Shown one piece after another: positions 15,619 to 23,390 of a stretch of DNA of 43,305 bases (positions within the stretch are counted from its first letter, which is position 1; every line of letters starts with the position of its first letter). Where the stretch lies: contig JAEDIZ010000009.1 of the NCBI GenBank assembly GCA_016296635.1, positions 1 through 43,305 on the forward strand. The letters are read 5' to 3'. Both the position numbers and the translations under genes were made by a program. The stretch is from Oscillospiraceae bacterium (GTDB lineage: Bacteria; Bacillota; Clostridia; Oscillospirales; Oscillospiraceae). A model generated the notes under the pieces. The model was not told the origin of the DNA, ran no database searches, and was given only the letters and a program-made list of their open reading frames with translations.

Positions 15619-15962
15619 TGGAAAATATGCTGCGAAACGGCGATTATGTGCCGGATGGCTTCGGCGGCTTTACGAGGCTGCAGGATCTGCAGGCACTTTT
15701 ACAAAGAGCGCTCTTTAAGCTCCAATGCAGACGGGGAAGCTACCCGTTTCTGCCGGAGCTGGGCAGCAGACTGCATGAACTCGGCAGAGAAAAGCCCGCC
15801 ATGCGGCAGGCGTTAGCCAGGCAGTACTGCGCGCAGGCGCTGGAGGGAATGGAGCTGGAAGTGGTTGATGTGAAGCTGACGGCGGCGTCGGATGACCATG
15901 CAAGGCTCGAGGTTTATCTTTCATATGACGGCGGGCAGGTGCCGGTGGAGGTGGCAATTTGA
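15618..15962 (+). CDS. gp25/gpW-like baseplate wedge protein (XkdS-like)
   Basis: This 114-residue protein has the typical centre of the gp25 family: an early LQDLQALLQRALFKLQCRRG then YPFLPELGSRLHEL, followed by a helix and a beta hairpin (LEVVDVKLTAASDDHARLEV). Gp25-like proteins link the sheath to the baseplate wedge and set off contraction. Position before gpJ supports the call. Confidence 0.8.
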   Translation: MENMLRNGDYVPDGFGGFTRLQDLQALLQRALFKLQCRRGSYPFLPELGSRLHELGREKPAMRQALARQYCAQALEGMELEVVDVKLTAASDDHARLEVYLSYDGGQVPVEVAI

Positions 15963-17017
15963 AGGAGATTTCGGAACTTTACGGGAAAATGCTGGCGGTC
16001 TTTCAGGAAAAGACCGGATTTCGGATGGAGGATACAGCAGATCTGGCGGTGCGGCTTTATGCGGCGGCAGCCGAAATCCAGTCGCTTTATGCGTACAGCG
16101 ACTGGGCGCTGAATCAGAGCTTTCCGCAGAAGGCGACCGGGCAGTATCTGGACTACCATGCGCAGCTGCGCGCCATTACCCGCAAAAGCGGCAGCACGGC
16201 AACTGGCAGTCTGCGCTTTGCAATCGATACAGCGCTGGATGAGGATCTGACGATTCCGGCAGGAACGGTATGCTGCACAACGGGGCTTGTCCGGTTTGTG
16301 ACAACGCAGGACGCTGTCATTCCGGCGGGCAGTCTGTATGCGGACGCGGAGGCTGCGGCAGAGCAGCCCGGCGCAGCCGGAAACGCGGCAGCCGGAACCG
16401 TTACGCAGATGACCAAAGCGCCGGAGGGTGTGCGCCGGGTGACGAATCCTGCGGCTTTTTCCGGCGGCAGCGACACGGAGGATGACGAAAGCCTGCGTCT
16501 GCGGATCCTCGACAGTTTCGTCCGCCTGCCCAACGGTGCCAACGCCGTGTTCTATGAGCAGCGCGCCCTGAGCCATGCCGGTGCGGATGCGGTGGCGGTG
16601 ATTCCGCGCTATCAGGGCATCGGTACGGTGGGCGTCGTGGTAGCAACGGCAAGCGGAGAGCCGGATGATCGACTTCTGCAGGAAATTCAGACGGATTTGG
16701 ACAGCGTACGCGAGATCGCAGTGGATGTGACAGTCATGGCGCCGCAGGTCGCGACCATAGATCCTGCCATCACGATCTGGCCTGCGGACGGCGTCAGCTT
16801 TGAAGCGGCAAGGCTTGCTGCAGAAAATGCGCTGCGGCAGTATTTTAACGGCCGGCTGCTGGGCAAACCCGTCTACCGGGCGGCACTCGGCAGCGCAATC
16901 TATGCTACGGGCAAGATCAAAAACTACGAGATCCGGCAGCCGGAGTCTGATGTTGCGGCGCAGACCATGGTGCTGCCGCGGCTGGGCAGCATCACCATCA
17001 CGGAGGGCGGCGTATGA
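15959..17017 (+). CDS. Baseplate J-like protein (XkdT/gpJ)
   Basis: This 352-residue protein is a full-length baseplate J protein. Evidence is the beginning around TADLAVRLYAAAAEIQSLYAY, the barrel with DLTIPAGTVCCTTGLVRF, the FSGGSDTEDDESLRLRIL motif typical of the family, then AGADAVAVIPRYQGIGTVGV. It forms the main body of the wedge ring. The start is a TTG (15959) that overlaps the previous stop, with GGAGG seven bases before it; no ATG alternative lies close. Confidence 0.92.
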   Translation: MKEISELYGKMLAVFQEKTGFRMEDTADLAVRLYAAAAEIQSLYAYSDWALNQSFPQKATGQYLDYHAQLRAITRKSGSTATGSLRFAIDTALDEDLTIPAGTVCCTTGLVRFVTTQDAVIPAGSLYADAEAAAEQPGAAGNAAAGTVTQMTKAPEGVRRVTNPAAFSGGSDTEDDESLRLRILDSFVRLPNGANAVFYEQRALSHAGADAVAVIPRYQGIGTVGVVVATASGEPDDRLLQEIQTDLDSVREIAVDVTVMAPQVATIDPAITIWPADGVSFEAARLAAENALRQYFNGRLLGKPVYRAALGSAIYATGKIKNYEIRQPESDVAAQTMVLPRLGSITITEGGV

Positions 17018-17574
17018 GATATGCGGACGAGCTGGTAAGGCTGCTTTTGCCGCTGGGGGTCTATTCCTTTGCAGAGGGCAGCTTTTCCCTCGGAGAACTG
17101 CAGGCGTTGGGCGCTGCCTTGGATGAGCAGGAACAGACGCAGATTCGCCTGCAGCGCGAGAGCATCGTGGAAACGGCCGAGGAGGAAGGACTTGCAAAAA
17201 TGGCGGCGCTCTTCCGCCATTTTCCGGAGGGGCTGTCCGTGCAGGCGAAGCGGGCGGCGATCGCCGGATTTCTGCGGATCGGCGGAAACAGCTTCACGCT
17301 GCAGGCACTTCAGAATTGTCTTCTCGCCTGCGGCGCGGAGTGTTTGCTGGAGGAGATCGGCACAAACCGCGTAAAGGTGTCCTTTCCGCAGGTGATGGGT
17401 GTGCCGGAAGGCTTTGCACAGATGCGGATCATCATTGAGGATATTCTGCCCTGCCAACTGGAGATCAACTATTTTTTCCGCTACTGCACATGGGCGGAAA
17501 CGGTGCAGTACGGCCTTACCTGGGGCGATCTCGGAAAAATGAGCTGGCACGAATGGCAGCACTACAGACCGTAA
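17014..17574 (+). CDS. Baseplate protein gpI-like (XkdU/YmfQ family)
   Basis: This 186-residue protein belongs to the small YmfQ/XkdU family (DUF2313), which occupies the gpI place in PBSX. It begins MRYADELVRLLLPLGVY and has an IAGFLRIGGNSFTLQALQNC segment and the end NYFFRYCTWAETV. In phages, fibre genes follow immediately. Here nothing phage-like follows, and lspA begins within about 65 bases. An ATGA overlap joins it to gpJ. Confidence 0.85.
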   Translation: MRYADELVRLLLPLGVYSFAEGSFSLGELQALGAALDEQEQTQIRLQRESIVETAEEEGLAKMAALFRHFPEGLSVQAKRAAIAGFLRIGGNSFTLQALQNCLLACGAECLLEEIGTNRVKVSFPQVMGVPEGFAQMRIIIEDILPCQLEINYFFRYCTWAETVQYGLTWGDLGKMSWHEWQHYRP

Positions 17575-17583
17575 GCGCAATGT

Positions 17584-17612
17584 TTGCAAATAGGGAATAT
17601 CTGTGATAAAAT
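17584..17612 (+). promoter_or_regulatory. Sigma-A-type promoter of lspA-rluD
   Basis: TTGCAA (17584-17589) and TAAAAT (17607-17612) are 17 bases apart. The likely transcript start (about 17619) falls in the left arm of the inverted repeat 17611-17644. Confidence 0.7.
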
Positions 17613-17644
17613 AGCTGCATCCTGAGATTGGAGGATGCAGCTAT
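17611..17644 (+). promoter_or_regulatory. Perfect 12-bp inverted repeat over the lspA start
   Basis: ATAGCTGCATCC and GGATGCAGCTAT flank a 10-base spacer and are followed by TGTTTTATTT. The right arm contains part of the GGAGG ribosome site and the ATG of lspA; the left arm touches the -10. It could be an operator, a terminator ending the phage-type operon, or an RNA hairpin masking the ribosome site in read-through transcripts. Confidence 0.65.
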
Positions 17645-18144
17645 TGTTTTATTTCGGATTGGTTCTGTTCGCTGCGGCGGCGGTCGCGGCAGATCAGTTA
17701 ACAAAGTATTTTGCAAGTGTGTATCTGATGGGAAAGACCGTGGTGCTGGTGCCGGGCTGGCTGCAGCTGCACTATATCACCAATGACGGTATGGCGCTTT
17801 CCCTTTTCCGCGGCGGAAGATGGTTCTTCATTGTGCTGACGGCGGCGTTCCTCGGTATTGTGGTCTGGGCGGTCGCGTCGAAGCAGTTCAAAAAGAAGCC
17901 GGAACTGTGGTGCATTGCCGGCATCACCGGCGGCGCCATCGGCAACCTCATTGACCGGGCAGCCACCGGGCAGGTCATCGATATGATCTGCATCCCGTGG
18001 TTTTCCACCTTCAATGTGGCGGATCTGTTTATCACCTTCGGCGCCGGCATTCTTGTGCTTTATATTTTGATCAAGGACAAGGAGTTTTTGGCGGATTCAC
18101 CCAAGAAGGATAAGGAGAAGCAAAATGACGCTGACGCTGGATAA
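17644..18144 (+). CDS. lspA: Lipoprotein signal peptidase (signal peptidase II)
   Basis: The protein is about 166 residues with four membrane helices and the family's conserved regions: ADQLTKYF early, TNDGMALSL (family N-D-G), GNLIDR, and FNVADLFITFG. The two Asp residues in GNLIDR and VAD are the catalytic pair. The enzyme cuts the signal peptide of diacylglyceryl-modified lipoproteins in the cell membrane. An ATG at 17635 touches the GGAGG directly, so the in-frame TTG at 17644, nine bases from GGAGG, is the better start. It overlaps rluD by 20 bases. Confidence 0.93.
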   Translation: MFYFGLVLFAAAAVAADQLTKYFASVYLMGKTVVLVPGWLQLHYITNDGMALSLFRGGRWFFIVLTAAFLGIVVWAVASKQFKKKPELWCIAGITGGAIGNLIDRAATGQVIDMICIPWFSTFNVADLFITFGAGILVLYILIKDKEFLADSPKKDKEKQNDADAG

Positions 18145-19030
18145 GGACGGCGAACGGCTGGATGCGGCGATTGCAAGGCTTTGCCCGGAGTTGAGCCGCA
18201 GCACCGTGCAGCGGCTCATCGAGCAGTCGATGGTCACAAGAGACGGCAGACCGGTCAAAAAGAACGAAAAGAGCAAAGCCGGCGAAGTGCTGGAAATCAT
18301 GCTGCCGCAGGTGCAGGAAACTGCATTGCAGGCGCAGGAAATCGGGCTGGATGTGCGCTATGAGGACGACGATGTGATCGTGGTCAACAAGCCCAAGGGC
18401 ATGGTGGTGCATCCGGCGGCAGGCCATCCGGACGGCACGCTGGTCAATGCTCTGATGTTCCATTGCGGCGATTCGCTCTCCGGTATCGGCGGCGAGAAGC
18501 GGCCGGGCATCGTCCACCGCATCGACAAGGAGACCTCGGGCCTCATCATCGCGGCGAAAAACGACTTCGCCCACGCCAAGCTTGCTGCGCAGCTCAAGGA
18601 TCACTCGCTGGCGAGAACCTATGAGTGCATCGTCTGCGGCAATGTGAAAGAGGATTCGGGAACCATCGATGCGCCCATCGGCAGAAGCCCGCTTGACCGC
18701 AAAAAGATGGCGGTGACGGAGAAAAACAGCCGCAATGCCGTGACGCATTTTGAGGTGATCGCCCGCTATCCCGGCTATACACATCTGCGCTGCAGACTGG
18801 AAACCGGGCGCACGCATCAGATTCGTGTGCATCTTTCCTGGCAGAACCACCCGATCCTCGGCGATGTGGTCTACGGCCACAAGAAGCCGGAGATGGGGCT
18901 TGATTCCCAGTGTCTGCACGCAAAGGAGCTTCGGTTCCTCCATCCGCGCACGGGCGAGCTTATCACGGTCAGCTGCGAACTGCCGGGCTATTTTGAAGAG
19001 GTTCTCCGGAAACTGAAAGGCAGGGTATAA
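18125..19030 (+). CDS. rluD: Ribosomal large subunit pseudouridine synthase, RluD family
   Basis: This 301-residue protein has an N-terminal S4 RNA-binding domain (about 12-60, beginning GERLDAAIARLCPELSRS) and a pseudouridine synthase domain. The catalytic Asp lies in HRIDKETSGL (about 131-140). Other family motifs are VNKPKGMVVHPAAGH and LETGRTHQIRVHL. It isomerises uridines to pseudouridine in 23S rRNA; assignment to RluD rather than a paralogue rests on the S4 domain and the pairing with lspA, which is common in Bacillota. It has a GGAG ribosome site and ends in a strong terminator. Confidence 0.9.
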   Translation: MTLTLDKDGERLDAAIARLCPELSRSTVQRLIEQSMVTRDGRPVKKNEKSKAGEVLEIMLPQVQETALQAQEIGLDVRYEDDDVIVVNKPKGMVVHPAAGHPDGTLVNALMFHCGDSLSGIGGEKRPGIVHRIDKETSGLIIAAKNDFAHAKLAAQLKDHSLARTYECIVCGNVKEDSGTIDAPIGRSPLDRKKMAVTEKNSRNAVTHFEVIARYPGYTHLRCRLETGRTHQIRVHLSWQNHPILGDVVYGHKKPEMGLDSQCLHAKELRFLHPRTGELITVSCELPGYFEEVLRKLKGRV

Positions 19031-19032
19031 AC

Positions 19033-19066
19033 AAAACCGCAGAGGATTTTCCTCTGCGGTTTTTAT
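19033..19066 (+). terminator. Terminator of lspA-rluD
   Basis: AAAACCGCAGAGG and CCTCTGCGGTTTT form a perfect stem with a short loop, followed by a T-run. Confidence 0.9.
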
Positions 19067-19087
19067 TGTATTTTGTTCAGATTCCGG

Positions 19088-19116
19088 TGGACTTGCGTCT
19101 GCGGTTGTGATACGAT
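19088..19116 (+). promoter_or_regulatory. Possible weak promoter of the DUF554 gene
   Basis: TGGACT and TACGAT lie 17 bases apart, with a TG one base before the -10 region, about 33 bases ahead of the start codon. Both boxes are imperfect. Confidence 0.35.
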
Positions 19117-19148
19117 GGGGCAAATCAAACGGAAAGAGGCACATTTCT

Positions 19149-19874
19149 ATGATAGGACTTGGCACGATCATCAATGCTGCGGCGATCATTGTCGGCGGTC
19201 TGTGCGGACTGCTGTTCGGAAAGAGGATCAAGGAAACTGCGCAGCAGACGCTGCTGCTTTCCTGCGGCGTGTGCGTGCTGTTTCTCGGTATTGCCGGGGC
19301 GGCGGAAAAAATGCTGCAGGTGGAAAACGGTGCGCTTACCAGCGGACGGGCGCTGTTCATCGTTGCCTGCATGGCGCTTGGCGGCGTGCTGGGTGAGATC
19401 ATCGATTTGGAAAACGGCTTTGAGAAATTCGGCAGCTGGCTGAAGATCAAGACGGGCAACGCGAAGGATTCGCAGTTTGTAAACGCTTTTGTGACGGCTT
19501 CGCTGACGGTCTGCATCGGCGCCATGGCGATCGTCGGCGCGATTCAGGACGGCGTGTTCGGCGACTACTCCGTGCTGGCGACAAAGGGCGTTCTGGACTT
19601 CGTCATCATCATGGTCATGACCTGCTCACTCGGCAAGGGCTGCATGTTCTCGGCCATTCCCGTGGCGATATGGGAAGGACTCATTACGGTGTTCGCACGG
19701 TTCCTGCGGCCGCTGCTCACCGATGCAATCCTCGTGAATATCTCGCTGATCGGCTCGATCCTGATTTTCTGCGTCGGCATCAATTTAGTTTGGGGTAAAA
19801 AGATCCGGGTAGCGAATCTGCTGCCGTCATTGATCTTTGCGGTTTTGTTCGCGCTTCTGCCGATTTCCTTCTGA
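19149..19874 (+). CDS. DUF554 family membrane protein (YdfK-like)
   Basis: This 241-residue protein has about seven hydrophobic segments and the family's typical start, GLGTIINAAAIIVGGLCG. Further in are the conserved MALGGVLGEIIDLE, FVTASLTVCIGAMAIVGAIQDG and VLDFVIIMVMT. The family is widespread in Bacillota, and its molecular role is unknown; a transport function is only a guess. The start ATG 19149 has AAAGAGG nine bases upstream; an earlier in-frame ATA/ATG extension to 19107 has no ribosome site. Monocistronic, with its own terminator. Confidence 0.9.
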   Translation: MIGLGTIINAAAIIVGGLCGLLFGKRIKETAQQTLLLSCGVCVLFLGIAGAAEKMLQVENGALTSGRALFIVACMALGGVLGEIIDLENGFEKFGSWLKIKTGNAKDSQFVNAFVTASLTVCIGAMAIVGAIQDGVFGDYSVLATKGVLDFVIIMVMTCSLGKGCMFSAIPVAIWEGLITVFARFLRPLLTDAILVNISLIGSILIFCVGINLVWGKKIRVANLLPSLIFAVLFALLPISF

Positions 19875-19881
19875 TAGCTGC

Positions 19882-19919
19882 AAACCGCCTGCGGAACAGA
19901 GTTTCGCAGGCGGTTTTTT
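19882..19919 (+). terminator. Terminator of the DUF554 gene
   Basis: AAACCGCCTGCG and CGCAGGCGGTTT form a perfect stem, followed by TTTTT, on the plus strand just after the stop codon. Confidence 0.9.
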
Positions 19920-19959
19920 CATCCCTTGGCGGCGGGATGCACACAAATTCGCTTTGCAG

Positions 19960-19999
19960 AAGAGAAAAATCGGGCACCGCCGGATAGCGATGCCCGATT
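19960..19999 (-). terminator. Terminator of the prfA-tsaC-coaE-aminopeptidase group
   Basis: On the minus strand AATCGGGCA and TGCCCGATT form a stem around a 14-base loop, followed by TTTTCTCT, just after the aminopeptidase stop. Confidence 0.75.
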
Positions 20000-20013
20000 G
20001 ATGATGTTGACGG

Positions 20014-21402
20014 TCAGTTCTGCTCAAAGAAGACCTTCATGCCCTTGTAGGTCATGTAGCAGTCGAGCTTGGAAACGACCTCGAAAGGTGCGTGCATGGA
20101 AAGCACCGGAACGCCCGCATCGAGGGTGTCGATGTTGCGCTTTGCCATATACTTTGCCACGGTTCCGCCGCCGCCGGCGTCGGTCTTGCCCATTTCGGCC
20201 ATCTGCCAGAAAACGCCGTTGCAGTTAAAAAGACTGCGGATGCGGCCGACAGCCTCGGCGGATGCGTCGGAAGCGCCGCCCTTGCCGCCGGAGCCGGTAT
20301 ATTTGCACAGACCGATGCCGTAGTTGAGATAGGCGCTGTTGCGGCGCTCGTAGACCTCGGAGAAATTGGGGTCATAGGCTGCAGTGACATCGGCGGAGAT
20401 ACAGAAGGAAGCGGCGAAGCAGTCGCGCAGATCGACATTCTGCCCCTTGCAGAGCTCTGCCATAAAGTGTTCAAATTCCTCACTCTGCATACCGGACACG
20501 CCCTCGGAGCCGATCTCCTCCTTATCGGCGAAAATGCAGACAGCGGTACGCATCGGCTTTTCCAGCTGCAAAATGGCAGCCAGCTCTGCGTAGGCGCAGA
20601 CGCGGTCGTCATGGCCGTAGGCGCCGATCATGGAGCGGTCAAGTCCGATGTCCCGGGCCATCACGGCGGGAACGGCTTCCAGCTCGGCGGAAATAAAGTC
20701 TTCCTCCGTGATGCCGTATTTTTCATGCAGCAGCTCCAAAACGGCAAGCTTCACGCGATCGGATCCGTCATATTCTTTGTCCGGCCAGGAGCCGATGAGG
20801 ATGTTGAGCGATTCTGAGGGAATGGCTTCGTTCAAGGGCTTCTTGCCCTGCTCACGGCCGAGATGCGGCAGCAGGTCGGAGATCACAAGCTGCGGCTCGT
20901 CAGGGTCTGCACCGATGGAAACGGAGACCTCGCTGCCGTCCCGGCGGACGATTTTGCCGTGCAGCTCCAAGGGAACCGTGACCCACTGGTATTTGCGGAT
21001 GCCGCCATAGTGATGGGTCTTGAGATAGGCCAGTTCCGCCTCTTCATAAAGCGGATTCGGCTTAATATCAAGACGCGGTGCGTCCGTATGGGCGGCGGCA
21101 ATATTGGCACCGAAGGAAAGATCTTTTTCGCCGATGACCGCCAGCATGATGCCCTTGGCACGGTTGATGCAGTAGACCTTGTCGCCGCTTGCAAGCTTCA
21201 TGCCGTAGCGGTAGGGAACAAAGCCCTTTTCCTCTGCCAGGCGGACGGCGGAGACCACACATTCCCGCTCGGTCTTGGAGCAGTTAAGGAAAGCTTTATA
21301 GTTTTCACAATAGGTGTGCATCGTCTCTTTTTCATCCTGCGGGAAACGGTCAAAGCCGTGGTCGGGACTGTAGAGAAGGGCTTTCTTTTCTTCTTTTGTC
21401 AT
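20014..21402 (-). CDS. M18 family aspartyl aminopeptidase
   Basis: This 462-residue protein is a full-length M18 zinc aminopeptidase. Metal and catalytic motifs in order are AAHTDAPR (first zinc His and Asp), AYGHDDR (bridging Asp), DKEEIGSEG (general-base Glu and metal Glu), SADVTAAYD (metal Asp) and SMHAPFE (last metal His). The enzymes form large tetrahedral complexes and remove N-terminal acidic residues from peptides in the cytoplasm. The ATG overlaps the coaE stop (ATGA), so the two are translationally coupled. It is the last gene of the minus-strand group. Confidence 0.93.
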   Translation of the reverse strand: MTKEEKKALLYSPDHGFDRFPQDEKETMHTYCENYKAFLNCSKTERECVVSAVRLAEEKGFVPYRYGMKLASGDKVYCINRAKGIMLAVIGEKDLSFGANIAAAHTDAPRLDIKPNPLYEEAELAYLKTHHYGGIRKYQWVTVPLELHGKIVRRDGSEVSVSIGADPDEPQLVISDLLPHLGREQGKKPLNEAIPSESLNILIGSWPDKEYDGSDRVKLAVLELLHEKYGITEEDFISAELEAVPAVMARDIGLDRSMIGAYGHDDRVCAYAELAAILQLEKPMRTAVCIFADKEEIGSEGVSGMQSEEFEHFMAELCKGQNVDLRDCFAASFCISADVTAAYDPNFSEVYERRNSAYLNYGIGLCKYTGSGGKGGASDASAEAVGRIRSLFNCNGVFWQMAEMGKTDAGGGGTVAKYMAKRNIDTLDAGVPVLSMHAPFEVVSKLDCYMTYKGMKVFFEQN

Positions 21403-22001
21403 GGCTGCAGCTCCTTTATGAGTTTATTGATAAACAGTTTGGCGTTTTCTTCAAATTCGGAGAAGCTTCCGGTATTTTCGATGGAATAGGTGCAGTTTTC
21501 CCGGAAAAAGCTTTCCGGCTGCTGGGCACGGACACGGGAACGGGCGTATTCCTCCGGAATCTGATCGCGCTCCATGATGCGCTGTACGCGCTGCTCCTCC
21601 GGAGAAAGTACGGCGACGGTGGCATCACAGAACCGGGACAGACCGCACTCGATCAGCTTGATGGCGTCAATGGCAAGGATCTTCGTACCGACGTACTGCT
21701 CATGGCAGATGATGCGCTCCACCTCGAGGCCGATGTGGCGGAAGATGATGCTGTCAAGCAGCTGCAGCTTCTCTTCATTCTGAAACACGATGCTGCCAAG
21801 CGCGCGGCGGTTGAGAGACCCGTCCGGCAGGAAAACATTGCCGAAGGCGCCGCACAGATCAGCGCGGAGCGCTTCGTTCGTGCGCAGCATGGAATAATAG
21901 AGTGCATCGCAGTCGATGCAGAAGCCGCCGCGGCGGGCAATTTCGCAAAGGAGCGTGGTCTTGCCGCAGCCGGTGGGGCCGGTAATACCGATGATGATCA
22001 T
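21399..22001 (-). CDS. coaE: Dephospho-CoA kinase
   Basis: This 200-residue P-loop kinase has Walker A GPTGCGKTT (8-16), the substrate motif CIDCDALYY (about 28-36; the family has D-x-D-x-I/V), and a lid with RIMERDQIP. It phosphorylates the 3'-hydroxyl of dephospho-CoA, the last step of coenzyme A synthesis. In the motif GxTGxGKS the Ser is Thr, which is tolerated. It begins three bases after the tsaC stop and is clearly in the same operon. Confidence 0.9.
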   Translation of the reverse strand: MIIIGITGPTGCGKTTLLCEIARRGGFCIDCDALYYSMLRTNEALRADLCGAFGNVFLPDGSLNRRALGSIVFQNEEKLQLLDSIIFRHIGLEVERIICHEQYVGTKILAIDAIKLIECGLSRFCDATVAVLSPEEQRVQRIMERDQIPEEYARSRVRAQQPESFFRENCTYSIENTGSFSEFEENAKLFINKLIKELQP

Positions 22002-22004
22002 GTG

Positions 22005-23027
22005 TTACACCTCGATGACATGGAAACCGGCGGCTTTTTTCAGCCGGTTGGAAACGGCAAGGCCGAGGCCTTCCGTGTCGGGACACTGTGCAAAAATTTC
22101 GGAAACGTTTTCCCGGTCAAATTCCCGCAGCGCGTCAAAAACGCGGCGGGCCTGCTCGCCTTTGTCCGCCGCCGGGCCGAGATCGTGGACGATATGGCCG
22201 GAGAAGCGGGCGGTATATTCCGAGAAGCAGATGACGCCGGCGTCCGCCGGAAGATTTTTCTGTATGTATGCGGCGCTTTCATCCGGACTGCCGGTCACAA
22301 CGGTGACGGGCGCCTTCGGCGCATAGTGGCGGTATTTCATGCCGGGAGCTTTGGGCTTTTCTCCTTCCGCCAGTTTAGCAACTACGGCCTTGTCGATGGC
22401 AACCTCACCCAAAACCGCTTCGAGCGCTTCCAGAGGCAGTCCGCCCGGACGCAGAAGCCGCGGCGGTGTGCAGGTCAGATCAATGATGGTGGACTCCACA
22501 CCCACCTGACTGGGGCCGCCTTCAAAGATGCCGTCGATTTTGCCGTCCATATCCTCACGCATATCGGCCACGCAGGTGGGACTGGGACGGCCGGAGGTGT
22601 TGCCGGAGGGCGCGGCGATGGGGACATCTGCCGCCTTGATGATGGCAAGAGTGACGGGATGGTTCGGACAGCGCACGCCAACGGTGTCAAGTCCGCCGGT
22701 GGTGCGGTCGGGGACGATGGGCTTCCGCGGCAGGATCATGGTAAGAGGGCCCGGCCAGAACCGGTCAGCCAGCCGGTAGGCGCTTTCCGGGATTTCTTTG
22801 CAATAGCGTTCCAGCCATGAGGCATCCGGCACATGGATGATGAGGGGGTTGTCCGACGGACGGCCCTTGGCCTCATAGATACTGCGCACGGCGTCCGCGT
22901 CCAGCGCGTTTGCACCCAGTCCGTAGACGGTTTCCGTGGGGATGCCGAGAAGCCCGCCTCTGCGGATGATGGCGGCAGCAGCCTCAATATTTTCTTTTGT
23001 GGGTTCGGTAAAGTAAACGGTTTTCAA
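22005..23027 (-). CDS. tsaC: L-threonylcarbamoyladenylate synthase (Sua5/YwlC type)
   Basis: This 340-residue two-domain protein has a YrdC-like catalytic domain (about 1-205, starting AAAIIRRGGLLGIPTETVYG and with KGRPSDNPLI and APSGNTSGRPSPT) and a C-terminal Sua5 domain after the RHYAPKAP linker. It makes threonylcarbamoyl-AMP, the donor for the t6A37 modification of tRNAs that read ANN codons. The start is TTG 23027: AAGG lies seven bases upstream, and the protein then begins KTVYFTEPT as in the family. The longer frame upstream runs through repeat DNA and is not coding. It usually lies near prfA, as here. Confidence 0.92.
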   Translation of the reverse strand: MKTVYFTEPTKENIEAAAAIIRRGGLLGIPTETVYGLGANALDADAVRSIYEAKGRPSDNPLIIHVPDASWLERYCKEIPESAYRLADRFWPGPLTMILPRKPIVPDRTTGGLDTVGVRCPNHPVTLAIIKAADVPIAAPSGNTSGRPSPTCVADMREDMDGKIDGIFEGGPSQVGVESTIIDLTCTPPRLLRPGGLPLEALEAVLGEVAIDKAVVAKLAEGEKPKAPGMKYRHYAPKAPVTVVTGSPDESAAYIQKNLPADAGVICFSEYTARFSGHIVHDLGPAADKGEQARRVFDALREFDRENVSEIFAQCPDTEGLGLAVSNRLKKAAGFHVIEV

Positions 23028-23390
23028 AATATTACCTTCTTTGCGTGGAGAAGAATAAGAAATTCTGATGTAGGGCGCGATGTCCTCATCGCGCCGCCGC
23101 GCCGAAGGCGCGGGATGACCCATGGAATAATTTTCGTTGGTCATGCCTCCGGCGGCCCCATTTCTTTTAATACGAAAAGAAATGGGGGAAAGAAGCGTAC
23201 CAAAGAAAACCCTTGCGATGGGTTTTCTTTGGAAACTTTTCTGAACGCTTTCAGATCTGTGACTTCCTGACCGGCGGCTCATCTCGCGGCTCTGCCGCTC
23301 CCTCGCCGCGATATTCCGTTCCGGCGCGCCACAGGCGCGGGGTAAACCCTTATCCGGCGCTTTGCGCCACCTTCCCCCGGAGGAATGCGG
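23028..23390. repeat. 363-base gene-free repeat block between prfA and tsaC
   Basis: No gene is seen. From left to right: an inverted copy of the CCCTAC family (GTAGGGCGCGATG, about 23070); a perfect 13-bp stem CCCCATTTCTTTT / AAAAGAAATGGGG (23156-23187); another perfect 13-bp stem CCAAAGAAAACCC / GGGTTTTCTTTGG (23200-23232); a GCGGCTCTGCCGC hairpin (about 23285); and a TTATCCGGCGCTTTGCGCC hairpin followed by ACCTTCCCCC (23346-23378), related to 8353-8395. It separates two genes that are normally closely spaced. Confidence 0.75.

Larger units (their letters stand above)
4511..17574 (+). mobile_element. Compact contractile-phage-type structural operon (domesticated prophage or gene-transfer-agent-like candidate)
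   Basis: Nineteen consecutive plus-strand genes follow the PBSX/Xkd order: small and large terminase, portal, protease/scaffold, decoration-like, major capsid, three connector/neck proteins, tail sheath, tail tube, chaperone-position protein, a short coiled-coil protein where the tape measure should be, LysM tail protein, hub, spike, gp25, gpJ, gpI. Most neighbours overlap by ATGA or lie a few bases apart. No integrase, excisionase, repressor, replication gene, holin, endolysin or tail fibre is present, and no flanking direct repeat was noticed. The block abuts a MATE gene on the left and lspA on the right. Host-type repeats sit at 6114-6197 and 8279-8570. Whether particles form is unknown. 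Confidence 0.85.

Noticed and set aside
4365..17640. Attachment-site direct repeats flanking the phage-type operon
   Set aside because: I compared the two borders by eye and saw no shared direct repeat of useful length; TTGCAA occurs at both sides but as part of promoters.
23028..23282. N-terminal extension of tsaC to 23282
   Set aside because: The extension translates repeat hairpins; AAGG before TTG 23027 and the family's usual start decide for the shorter form.
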